A stretch of 53,238 nt of DNA. Source: Rhizaria sp. SCN 62-66 (Eukaryota; Rhizaria, unplaced). Numbering within the stretch: the stretch's first letter is position 1; each line of letters starts with the position of its first letter. The stretch spans positions 1-53,238 of the forward strand of contig MEDY01000263.1 in the NCBI GenBank assembly GCA_001724265.1, in the 5' to 3' direction. A program made the position numbers and the translations under genes. The notes beneath the pieces are model-generated. The model saw only the letters and a list, made by a program, of their open reading frames with translations. It was not told the DNA's origin and made no database searches. Below, piece after piece: positions 32,053 through 42,016 of the stretch.

Positions 32053-33596
32053 GATGCAAACATGATAAACCTGCATAGGCACCAAATGCCCTTCAATTGC
32101 TGTTGTCGCTGTTGTTTTGATCTTGATAACGCCTGTCTCAGTTTCTTTGTCTTCCTTCTGTCTCCGTTTTTAGACGGGACCATTTCTTTATTCTTGTCTC
32201 ATCCATCTTGCCTTTCTGCATTACTTTTCTCTGTGTCGAGCTCATGTTCCTATCTTGTGTTTCGTTTTATAATTATTATTTCTTTTGTGCTGTTTGTCAA
32301 CGTATTCGTGTCGTGTGTATATCATACGTGTGAGGTTTTATCTTGTTAGGTTTTATCTTGTTTTGTTTCTGTTAAGCGTCCCACTTTTGTACAATCGACT
32401 CTAGATATCGATGTGGTTAAGGCAACTACTTCAGACTACCTTTTTTCCTTCTTAACTCATTTTTCCTTCTTCACTTTTCGCATTCTTTTTGTTGGCCATA
32501 TCTTTTGTTGTAAAGTTTGAATGGAATTCTCACGTGATTGACTTTTTCACTATTGACATTAAGTCTAGTTGTCGTTGTCGTGTCGTTGCTGCCGACTTAG
32601 CGCACAAACACAAAAACACTTCCACACTCTCACAATAGCACCATCACATGTACTCACATCTGCGCATTGCACACACACACATGCACATTCCGCACCATAT
32701 TCCACCACAACTTGTATTGTTTGCGCCGCACAGCACTGCTTTGCCTTGCCGTTGCCGCAGTTTATCACTCCACTCTTCATACGCCCACTCTGCACACGTT
32801 TTATTCGTCCCGTATTATTGTCTCTTGCTTCTCACACACATGCCCGCACTTGAGTCTGCGCCTGTACATGACATTTCTATCCGTATCAGTGTCTGAGTGT
32901 ATTTGTGTTGGCGATGTGGTGACTGTTCCTGCTCATGTGGCTATTTGTGCCGCTACTGCATCTGACCGTCTTCCGCATCTCTTGCATGCGAGAACACTCG
33001 ACGCACTACTCAGCGTCGCGCGAAATTCGCGTTGCGATACGACACGATACGGTGTGGTGTGAAGTTTGAATGCACGCGCAATATGTGTGCAAAGTGGAAC
33101 CAGTGTGTCATCATTCTGCCGCGCAATGTGCGCTGTATTTTTGATGGCCGTTTTAGCCATGACTTTCAGTCTATCGACGGCAGTGAGGTGCTCGCTAACT
33201 AGAGCTAAGAGCTCATGATGCGAGTCTCTCTGTTCGGACGCTCTGCACTGGGGTTGTCACTGCATGCATGTGGAGTATTGATGATTCTCTCTTTACCATA
33301 ATTAAGTTTACCCAACAAAAGTGTACACGTAGTCCCAAGTAATATTCTATATGTAGTATTTATATCAGCATCTTTCATCATCATCATATTTTTTTTATAA
33401 CATTCTTTTTTTAACCACCGCACGCTTTTTGTTTGTCGTACCCAAACTCCTCTCGTGGCCGCAGTGCTTGCCTCACCCACTCCCACATTCAATTACACTG
33501 ACACCTACACTCGAACGCGTTCTTTGCCTGCGTCCTTGAGCGTGTCCGTGGCAGTGTCTGGTACTGACCAAGCCCGCCCGCGCTGGCACACACTCA

Positions 33597-33616
33597 TGCG
33601 CTATCGTTATAGCGCA
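33597..33616. other. Perfect 8-bp hairpin with 4-base loop
   Basis: TGCGCTAT-CGTT-ATAGCGCA forms a perfect stem with a four-base loop inside the gene-free tract. Its role is unknown. Confidence 0.5.
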
Positions 33617-36387
33617 GCCGCAGGTCCGCGTGCCCCTCGAATGTTTAATCCCAACTCCTTTCTTCCCAACGTACACCACCACAAACACGATTACCATCAC
33701 TTCATCGGCACATATCTCGCACGGATTGCGTATACCACGCATTGCGTGTGCGTGTGTGTGCTTTTCTTCTTCGTTTTCCCCACTGCTGCGAATGGAGCCC
33801 ATGCTCATCCATGCACTTCACTGTTGTCACAGTTCAGTTATAACACACACTTATTGTATACTCACACAGTCACACGTTATGCTATGACCCGCTGGATCGC
33901 TCACTCACTCACGCGTCTCAGTGCGTTTTTTTGCTCAGAGTAACTGTGCCAGTCGTTACAGTCTCTCTTCCCGACCAAACTCTGAACGCGACTGTGTCAT
34001 TTTAATTTGTACTTTATGCCTGTGACTGTGCCTATGACTGTGATTGTGCGGCAACTGCTGCCCCGCACTCAACAGATTTGCCCAATAGATACTGTGACCA
34101 TACCACTGGACAAGCGGTATCTGAGGACATTAACGAAGCACGCCGATTTTTGTGGCTTGCTTGCACTTTACTCACTAATTCTTCCCCACCCGTATTATTC
34201 ATCTCTGCGGACGGGCTATACGACGTATATAAGCACCGCTGCTACCCGCTTTATTGGTCTAATTTCACACCCATCACCATTGTCTAACACCTCACTTGAT
34301 AACAAAACAAAAACAAAACAAAAAGAACAATAACATTCATTTCAAAAATTTACATAACAAAAAAACACTATTCAAAAATAACACAACACACACTATGTCA
34401 CATGTCAGTTTTCTTTATAACAATTATTTCCCTTCCGAAAACGCAACCTCTCGCAAATCATATCCTGTCGTCTCAACTAACAAGAAAGAAAGCAAGAAAC
34501 CTCAAGAATGCTTCGCTAGGACTTGACTGTTTTCCCCTTCATCATCGACAACACCCCCGTGCCCTCTGCTCAGTGTGCTCTCATCCCGCTTACTTTTTAC
34601 TGTTGACCTTTGCGTTCCTCGATAACGCTATTTCTTTTATTGCTTTTGGTTCTACTTGTCTATTACCGTTTCCTGTTTGTCCTTTGTCTTTTGCGTTTTT
34701 CGTTTTCGGTTTTTCATTCAGCGTAGATGTTTCTTTGCATGTCTTTCTAAATATTAGCTTAACCTAGCATTTTGTCGTGATTGATTCTACTCTCTCATTC
34801 GCCTCCGTCGTCATCGTTGTCGTAATCACTCCATTACACCATATCCTTCTGCACGTTCTTGTACATTGTATGTTAGTACTCGTTCTCTCTCTCTTGCGCA
34901 CACTTACTCGTCCACACGAATCGCGCGTGATGGTGTGAGTGGTGCTCATTGGGGACGGTATTTATCGCTCCACGGCGCGCCACTGTTGCCGTTGCAGTGT
35001 TGTTGTTATTGTTGTTGTTTCTGTTTATGTTGTGGCTGCTAATTGTATAGTCGGATCGCCCAGCCACACACTCACACGCACACACAACACACTTGCAATC
35101 ACACCTAGTCACGACACACGAGTCCAGTTCGACATACAATCATCGACTTCCCACCACACAGAACAACAAAGCACATCGCCAACGAGCACAGCTTAGCACC
35201 GACCAGTGCTTCGCACAATCTTTCTCTAGTTGTGCGTCCCGCACTCCACTGACTCGAACTCGTATAATATCACAGACACATCAGCCCAGCTGTTGCGGGC
35301 GATCACCTGACGGGGAGCCTGGTCGCACTGCGTTGCATGCTGCGAGGAAGCTTGATGAGGACGCGAGCGAGTGCTGCTGCGTTGAACACACAATCTCCTC
35401 GGTCGCATTGGCTTTATTTCGTGTTTTTGTATCGGTTCTTTGTGACATATTCGGAAGTTATTACTTTTTTCTTTTTCTTCCCTAGGCTTTTTTTTTGTCA
35501 TTCCCTTTTGTTTTGTTTTGTCAGCTCCCTCTTTATAGCGCACTCGTACGTACACTCAGTCATCCAACACAACGTATGCTAGTTTGCTCGTTTTATCGGA
35601 CCTTTTACAGTGCATTAGCACAGCTCCACCCCAAAGCATAGCATAGCAGAACACACCCTAGCACGCCGCACTGCGTAACTGAGGGCGGCGGCGGGCATTT
35701 GAACATGGAGACCCTGTCCCATCACTGTCAGTCGCTCTCGTTATCGCTGTCGTTGTCTACATTAACCCTACCACTGAACAGTTGATGTTTTAGAACATGT
35801 TAGATCACGCTGTTTACACTACAGTGTGGCACTTTTTCTACTTTGTTGTTTGTTTGATAACGACGAAACGTCTAGTATTAGCCACTTCTCTCTTCTTTCT
35901 TCTTTTGTCCATTCACTTTTCTTCACGTTGTTTGTTCGAACGTACAACTCAACCAACATTCACTTGCGCTTGTGAATATCACATGATACACTTCTGAACT
36001 TAGTTTACACAAATATCACACTTCATTTTCTCCTTTACTAGTATATGTTGTTGTCAAGGGGGAGCACTCGCGTCTGATCGCCTTTTTGACCAAAAACTGA
36101 TGAATGCCCGAAGGCCAGCTTGATTACATTACAATGGTTGCTCGTTGGCTGGACTGTCGAGAATTTTTGCAGTCGCCGCCATTCCTCTCTCTCGGACGCG
36201 GCTCGATCCACGAATGGCACCGGAACTGAAAAAATCGACCAAAAAAATGCTGCAAATTAAATATGTTAATGAAGTACGTGAATATGAGAGTGAAAAGAAG
36301 AACATACGAGACGAATAGATCGCGTGCGTATCACAAGCGTAGATTTTGTATTGTTTCTGGTTTTGCTGTCATATTTGGCCGCGGTAT

Positions 36388-36699
36388 CTCGTCCCAGCCG
36401 ACGAACTAAGCCGGTTCAACTCCGACTTGTCACGCCGATGACTGGGGACTTCAGGAGAGACAACCACGGACGGGGCGCCCTCGCGCCACCGGGCAAATCT
36501 CCATACGAAAGTACTCAACGAGTTTCCGTAGTGAAGAGGCTGGGGGGATCGCGAGGGCTGCACTGCTGCAAGAAAACTAGCGTAACGGGGAAGGATCAGG
36601 TAAAAAATAGGTGGGGTTGAAGCGACACACGGCGTGCATAACCATAATCGTATCACAAATACTATAAGCCGACACACGTCCAGATAGAGCTGGGACGAG
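36388..36699. other. GC-rich island bounded by an 11-bp inverted repeat
   Basis: CTCGTCCCAGC at 36388-36398 and its exact complement at 36689-36699 bracket 312 bases, the first 230 or so of which are markedly GC-richer than the surroundings. No target-site duplication or transposase is visible. It could be a small non-autonomous element or a gene relic. Confidence 0.25.
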
Positions 36700-37361
36700 T
36701 GAAAAAACAACAACAATAAGGATGTGTGTGGACTATGGTTTACCGCCTACAGCCGAACTTAAAGGTTACTTTCTTCATCACAAAGCAAAGCTAAACTCAG
36801 AGAGCAGAACAGTGCCGTACACCGCAGCTGGATCGCAACGTGGGCTGCTTTGTTAAGTGACAAGGGAGGCGTCTCAGTCATGAGTGCGGTGACCTGTGAG
36901 ATTGTTTTTCCGAGTCTGATGTTGGTCCGCATTTTGGCAATGTCTGTCACAAGCATGAAATAGAAACGAACATGCCTCCAGCATGTTTAATGTCTTCATG
37001 GAATTATGATCACAAACCATCATGTGAACATGGACAGAGCAAAGCAGAGCAGAGCAGAGCAGACAAGCAAGCAAATGGAACGAAGTTTTGGGGTGTCAAT
37101 CGATTTTTAAAAAAAATATGAAAACAAAAATTGCTGAAAATAAACGGAACGAAAGACACCGCACCGCACTAGAGCGCGCTATAAGGAAGGGCATATCACC
37201 ACTGCATCATGTGTTCGGAAAGAAAAAACACTATGAAAACAACCGCGTGTTGTTTTCAGAGTTGCATGAACGAAACACTCGATGTTTACACACGTATATG
37301 GTACACACGGTTAAACAGTGTGCGCGTGTGCGTGTGTGTGTTGCAGCGGTGTAATGTAAGC

Positions 37362-38399
37362 TTACGAACGCTGGGGGATCTTCGCAACGCCACCGCCATT
37401 GCCACCCTGTCCCAGCCCGCAAATCACACCCATATACTTCTCATCATCGATATCCGACTCGAAGTAATCCTTCCGCATCTTAAAGAACGCCGCCGCGGTG
37501 AGGAGCGCGTCAGAGCCGGCCTGATGCTGAGGTCCCGTACGGTTGACTTTGAGTGTCTCAGCGACTTTTTGCAGTCCACCACGGAGGTTCTCGCACGACT
37601 TCATCATGTACTTGAGGTCGTAAATAACAGGGCAGTAGAGCTGAAGCGTGTCGAAGAACGCTTCCTGTGACGCAGGCATGTTGTTGCATGTGAGAAGCTT
37701 CAGCAAGTAGCCGAAATCAAACCCGGCATGGAAAGCGATCCACCTTACCTCAGGGTTAAGCACGATGCCAGACGTCATTAGAAGCTCGCCGAAGTCGCGC
37801 CACTCGATGCCGCGCGCGGTCAGCAGGTCAAAGTTGATGCCGGAGTGAGAGAGCAGGTTAACTGCGTCGGCGGCGTGGACGTCCTTCTCGCGGTTAAACT
37901 TGAAGTTGAACTGCCAGCAGCACATATTGGGAATGTAGTTGCCGTCCTTGTCGCACAGGCAGATGCCGAGCTGGATGACGCGCAGCGCGTCGACGTTGTG
38001 GCGCACTGTGGCGTAGTGGTACTCGGCCGAGGAGCGGAAGGTTTGGGTGGGACGGGCGACGACGCCGGGGAATTCCGTGTCCATAGCAACGTAGTTATAG
38101 GTGTCGATGAGCTCGTTGATCTTGCGGAACTCTTCCTGGAGGTTGTCCGCCCAGACTTCGATGATTTCCACACGGCACTGTGTTGGGGCGAGGGCGAAAT
38201 AAGATCAGAGAGGATTGAATGGACGGTGAGGAGACGGAAAAGGATTAAGCGTTATCAGTCAAACGGTGAAGGAATGTGAAAACATAGAGCGTGAAGTTAA
38301 GCGCACCTTGTTGTCAGATGGAACAGCAATGTCCTGGAGAGGGTCAGCGGGGGGCATGACCACGGGTGGGACCCCGGGAGGCCCAGTACGGGTCGACAT
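37362..38399 (-). CDS. CAF1: CCR4-NOT complex deadenylase CAF1/POP2 (CNOT7/8 orthologue)
   Basis: Exons 38399-38307 and 38177-37362 give 302 residues. The 129-bp phase-0 intron (GTGCGC...CACAG) joins a Pro-rich 31-residue N-terminus (MSTRTGPPGVPPVV) to CRVEIIEVWADNLQEEF, which aligns with the start of animal and plant CAF1. The DEDD exonuclease residues are all present: Asp and Glu in AMDTEFPGVVARP, Asp in FHAGFDFGYLLK, and Asp in GPQHQAGSDALLT. Other family blocks are CCWQFNFKFN, ELLMTSGIVLNPEVRW and DLKYMMKSCENLRGGLQKVA. Function: 3'-5' shortening of mRNA poly(A) tails as catalytic subunit bound by NOT1. The length is normal for the family with a short Gly-rich extension. It diverges from POC1. 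Confidence 0.97.
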
Positions 38400-39001
38400 T
38401 ATCTGTCTTTGTGTGGAGTTGTGGTTGTGTAGAGTCTAGGGCGAGAGTCGCCTGCTAGCGGTGCGTAGAAAGGTCTCTGCAGCTACTCGCACAAAAACGA
38501 GGCGGTAAAGACGGTCTAGAATAAAGAAAAATGACAAAGAGATCCACAGTGTAATTGTGAGTGCTTCAAAGTGGTTCGAGAGGGACGAGCTGAGCGTCGT
38601 CGCCACAAAACGAGTCGGATGCAGTCCTGGCACTGGATGGGATGCGAGACCACGATAGAGAGCAAAACGAGTGAAGTTTCTGAACGAATCGCAGACTTAA
38701 AAATTCTGTTGCGTAGGCACTTATTAATCTGACGACGCTGTCTGTCATAAACCCGGTCACAAGATGAATCCCCTACCTCAATTCATTTTTGGTCAGCCCT
38801 CTTTTTTTCGGTCCAAAGCTTGGCCAAGAGAGCCGTTGAAGGTTCAAAACTTGGTGCGCTTAAAAACACAAGCTAAACATCATGCACAATCGTCATTTTG
38901 ATTTAAAATTTAAAACACTGATATTAAATGCTATGAATCATTTAAATTACTTATAAAACCTTTTCTGCACTCTATGTGTGTCACTTTCCAACAGATCTGA
39001 G
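38400..39001. promoter_or_regulatory. Divergent promoter region, CAF1 / POC1
   Basis: 602 bases between outward-pointing starts. It includes a perfect 10-bp palindrome CTTGGCCAAG (38819-38828) and an AT-rich stretch before POC1. TTTCCAACAG directly upstream of the POC1 ATG looks like a 3' splice site and may mark a 5'-UTR intron. Confidence 0.35.
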
Positions 39002-40564
39002 ATGCCGCAAGGGGACCCTTTCCAGGAGAAGGCCTATCGCGGCCACAAGGGCTCCGTCACCTCAGTGGCATTCAACCCGAACCAGAAGCAAATCGCTTCA
39101 GGCGGTGACGACGGCGTTGTCATGATCTGGTACATGGATCCCCAGCTACGCGCGCTACGTTTCCTCGGCCACTCTGGTCCCGTCACCCATGTGACCTACT
39201 CGCCCGACGGTTCCCTTGTCGCCTCCGCGTCAGTGGACGGCACCGTCCGCCTCTGGGAGCCCACAGTGCGCGGCAAGTCCGCCATTCTCAAAGCCCATTC
39301 TTCCGCCGTTCGCAGCGTCGGCTTCTCCCCCGACGGCCGTTTACTCGTCACAGCGTCCGACGATAAATCGGTCAAAGTATGGAACGTCGCCGCCCAACGC
39401 TTCGTCTGCTCTCTTTCCGGCCACTCGAACTGGGTCCGCGCCGCCGCTTTCTCCCCAGACGGCGAGCTCATCGCCTCCGCAGGCGATGACAAGACAGTGC
39501 GGCTGTGGGACTGGCGCGCGCAACGCTGCGTCCACACCTTCTACGAACACTCCGGCGCGGTCAACGCCGTTGCTTTCTCAGATTCAGGCGCTGTCCTCGC
39601 CACCGGTGCCTCGGATAACACAGTCAAGGTCTGGGACGTCGCGTCCCTCCGCCTGCTTCAACACTACGCTGCCCACGCCGCGCCGATCGCCTCTCTGGCC
39701 TTCGCCGGCCGTGGGCAGACCCAGTCCTTGCTCTCGGCTGGTGAGGACGGGGCGCTCAACGTCTGGGCTCTGGCTGAAGGCCAGCAGCGGTACGCCATCG
39801 CGGGCCACCGCGGCGCTGTGCTGGCCGTGGCCGTGGCGCCCGGGTCAGCGCGCTTTGCGACTGGAGGTGCCGACGGCGCTGTGCTGGTGTGGAACGCTGG
39901 CGCTCTCGCCGATGATTATAATCCCCACAGTAACACGGCTGCGCAGACTGCTGCCCCGGGTGCCACGGGCACGGCGCCGAAGTCTGCGCGTGCGGCGGTC
40001 CGGCCGGCGACTGCGACGACTGCGGCTACTACGAATGCGGTACCTGTGAGTGCGCGTGCGGCTGCTGCATCGGCACGTGTTCCTCCAAGCGCCCGCCTTA
40101 ACGCGAACAGTCACAGTGTGAATCCGCTTAGCAACAGTGTGCATAGCGCCAACACTGCTGCTTCTGCCGCTCAGTCTGTCAACTCTGTTACTAAATCTGC
40201 TCCTATCGCTTTGCAGTCTGCTGTTTCCCAGTTTGCAGCTCAGTCTAGCTCTGGTAACGGTGCTGCCCCAGTCCCAGTCGCGAGTGATGCGACGGGGACT
40301 TCTGCGGCCGTGCTGTCTGCTCTGTCCGCGCTCTCTGCGCAACTTGGCGCTGTAGCGGCCGCAGTGTCCCGCCTCGAGAGTCGTATGGACGCCCAGGAAG
40401 CCGCTCTTGCGCAGCAGGGCTCGATGTTGAGTCAGCAGGGCGCGGCACTGAGTCAACAGGCGGGGGCGCTTGAGATGCTCCGGGCGGAGGGCCGTGAGAG
40501 GGATGTGCTGCTGGCGGAGGCGCTCGGGGTCGACACGGGCGCGACTGCTGATGGCGCAGAATGA
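39002..40564 (+). CDS. POC1: POC1 centriolar WD40 protein
   Basis: 520 residues from the ATG at 39002. Seven WD40 repeats fill about 16-305, with wording very close to POC1 of animals and algae: YRGHKGSVTSVAFNPNQKQI, HSSAVRSVGFSPDGRLLVTA, SDDKSVKVWN, GHSNWVRAAAFSPDGELI, DNTVKVWDVASLRLLQHY. A low-complexity Ala/Ser/Thr linker (about 310-435) leads to a C-terminal coiled coil (about 439-510, LSAQLGAVAAAVSRLESRMD). This matches the family's short C-terminal POC1 helix. Family role: structural stability and length control of centrioles and basal bodies. This supports a ciliated organism. Intact, with no frame problems. Confidence 0.93.
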   Translation: MPQGDPFQEKAYRGHKGSVTSVAFNPNQKQIASGGDDGVVMIWYMDPQLRALRFLGHSGPVTHVTYSPDGSLVASASVDGTVRLWEPTVRGKSAILKAHSSAVRSVGFSPDGRLLVTASDDKSVKVWNVAAQRFVCSLSGHSNWVRAAAFSPDGELIASAGDDKTVRLWDWRAQRCVHTFYEHSGAVNAVAFSDSGAVLATGASDNTVKVWDVASLRLLQHYAAHAAPIASLAFAGRGQTQSLLSAGEDGALNVWALAEGQQRYAIAGHRGAVLAVAVAPGSARFATGGADGAVLVWNAGALADDYNPHSNTAAQTAAPGATGTAPKSARAAVRPATATTAATTNAVPVSARAAAASARVPPSARLNANSHSVNPLSNSVHSANTAASAAQSVNSVTKSAPIALQSAVSQFAAQSSSGNGAAPVPVASDATGTSAAVLSALSALSAQLGAVAAAVSRLESRMDAQEAALAQQGSMLSQQGAALSQQAGALEMLRAEGRERDVLLAEALGVDTGATADGAE

Positions 40565-40915
40565 GCCTGGAAATGTGCGAACGCTTTTCCTGAGTGGTTT
40601 ATCCAGCTCTGGTCTGTGAAGGGCCATACAGACTGATGTGTAATGTGGGGCCAATTTGGAGCCTGCAGACATATGCAGCATTTTTATAACGTGGTTAAGT
40701 GCACGACGCGTCATTGCCGAAAAAATACAATCACAACAACTCCTGCTTTAACATCATCAGACGCTTCTAAACATGCGATATGCGTATGATCGAGATCCTA
40801 ATACCATCCGTCTCCGGCACCATAGTGCGCTTGCCAGCGTAAATTAACTTATAAGTTTTATGAGACAAAACGTAGATTTCGTGCAAGAGAGAAGATAATT
40901 GCTCAAAGGTCAAGT
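40565..40915. other. Spacer between POC1 and the RING pseudogene
   Basis: 351 bases of POC1 3' flank. AT-rich after 40,680; no feature recognised. Confidence 0.4.
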
Positions 40916-41627
40916 GAATACGCGCCGTTAGGCGCACGTGCATGCAAGCAGCAACACTTAACCGAGCTCACAAGAGAGCGTGCGCACAATGATGCACTTG
41001 AGCGTAAACTTGAACCGAACCGTGCCCTTGGTGGACAAGAACAAGTTGTACTTGAGCAAAAACAACAGCGTAAGCGTGCACGTGTGCGTGAATGTCTTGG
41101 AGAACAGTAGCGACTTCAACATCAATGGCAGGAGCGGCTGCGGCCAGCGCAACGCAGTAAAGCATACTCTACCAAGGCTTTTCATGTGAATCAAACGCTA
41201 AGCAAGGGCAGGAACAAAAGCAAGAGCAGATGAATGAGTGAGAAGTGTAGCTCGTGAACCGAAGAGATGATGGTTTGCCTTTGTTTCGATACGTTCCACG
41301 CGTACTCCCTGCCCCTGTAACCGCTGACATGCGCTCGCCGCGGAAACCTGAATGAGTTGAGCAACAATAGCAGCAGTGACGCCGGTCATAGCACGGATAC
41401 AAGTGTGTGCGGTTTGTGTCTCACCGATTATGTTGCTTAAAACGCTCCCTTGCTTTCACATGTTACACTGTGGTTGCATTGATCCGTGGCTAAAGCAGCG
41501 CCTTAGTTGCCCAATTTATCGGCACAACTTTGCTGAGTTATTGAATGAGTACAAGTTCAGTTCTTGCAGCGTTTTTGAAGATGAGGTATCGACGATTAGG
41601 ATGCAGATGATTCGGATGTTAACATGA
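40916..41627 (+). pseudogene. Decayed RING-H2 E3 ubiquitin-ligase gene
   Basis: Coding traces hop between three frames. In frame 2, a Gln/Lys/Arg coiled-coil part (RKRARVRECLGEQ) runs into a TAG at about 41108 and continues as QHQWQERLRPAQRSK. In frame 1, QEQKQEQMNE is interrupted twice by stops and is followed by DDGLPLFRYVPRVLPAP. In frame 2 again, NNSSSDAGHSTDTS then CGLCLTDYV, the first Cys pair. In frame 3, LKTLPCFHMLHCGCIDPWL and RLSCPIYRHNF. Together this is a RING-H2 finger of the LPCFH-H-CIDPWL-CP-CR type, with a frameshift inside the finger. The last zinc Cys has become Tyr (TAT) in CPIYR. At least three frameshifts and three stops mean it is dead. No start codon is identified. Confidence 0.75.
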
Positions 41628-42016
41628 GCGCGTTAGAGCCAAGAAATGAGTATTAATCGTCGTAAAGCCACGATGATATCGATAACTCTAGGTAAATCAA
41701 ATGTTTTTTAAATATGATCATATTCAGGTTTGTACAAAGTTCTCTCATAAAACTTACTTGAAGATGATGCGTCAGATCACTCGGTCACTTCGAACTGAAA
41801 AGTCGTCATATCTCGATGAAAGAAAAGGTTCATGTGTTGTATCCAGGAATTCTAACAGTATGGCCTTTTACAAGCTCTGTGCTAAGCAGTATATGAACAT
41901 AACTGGCCTGGAACGCAAGCTGAGTTCGCGTCGAAGTCAATCTTGTGCAAGTTCAGACAAAAAGCCACCCAACGAATTGATACCACATATAAAACAAACA
42001 TCAATTGCTTGCAAAT
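41628..42016. other. AT-rich spacer
   Basis: 389 bases between the pseudogene end and the stop of the minus-strand gene. A 121-codon frame across this stretch is AT-rich and has no recognisable content, so I do not call it. Confidence 0.4.

Larger units (their letters stand above)
32053..37361. other. 5.3 kb gene-free, pyrimidine-biased tract
   Basis: Between the 3' ends of the convergent ankyrin/polyQ and CAF1 genes I find no credible coding frame. Up to about 35,700 the + strand is strongly T/C-rich (lines at 32101 and 34561 count 72% and 75% pyrimidine) with many CA/CAC strings. This may be a long 3' UTR, a lncRNA, or simply low-complexity spacer. Local items: a direct repeat of TTTTATCTTGTT (about 32338-32361), an 8-bp hairpin at 33597-33616, GC-richer islands at 36050-36230 and 36388-36699, and AGAGC/AAGC repeats near 37040-37070. 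Confidence 0.5.

Noticed and set aside
30999-32183. 394-codon minus-strand frame, Pro/Met/Phe-rich
   Set aside because: Antisense of the Met/Asn/Gly tract and C-terminal polyQ of the ankyrin protein; a repeat artefact.
36097-36230. C-box-like ACTGATGA with a later CTGA, considered as a U3 or C/D snoRNA
   Set aside because: No terminal stem, no C'/D' pair and no match to U3 boxes; too weak to call.
36416-36432. GGTTCAACTCC, a perfect Pol III B-box, considered as a tRNA
   Set aside because: No D arm, acceptor or anticodon stem can be built upstream, and no T-run follows.
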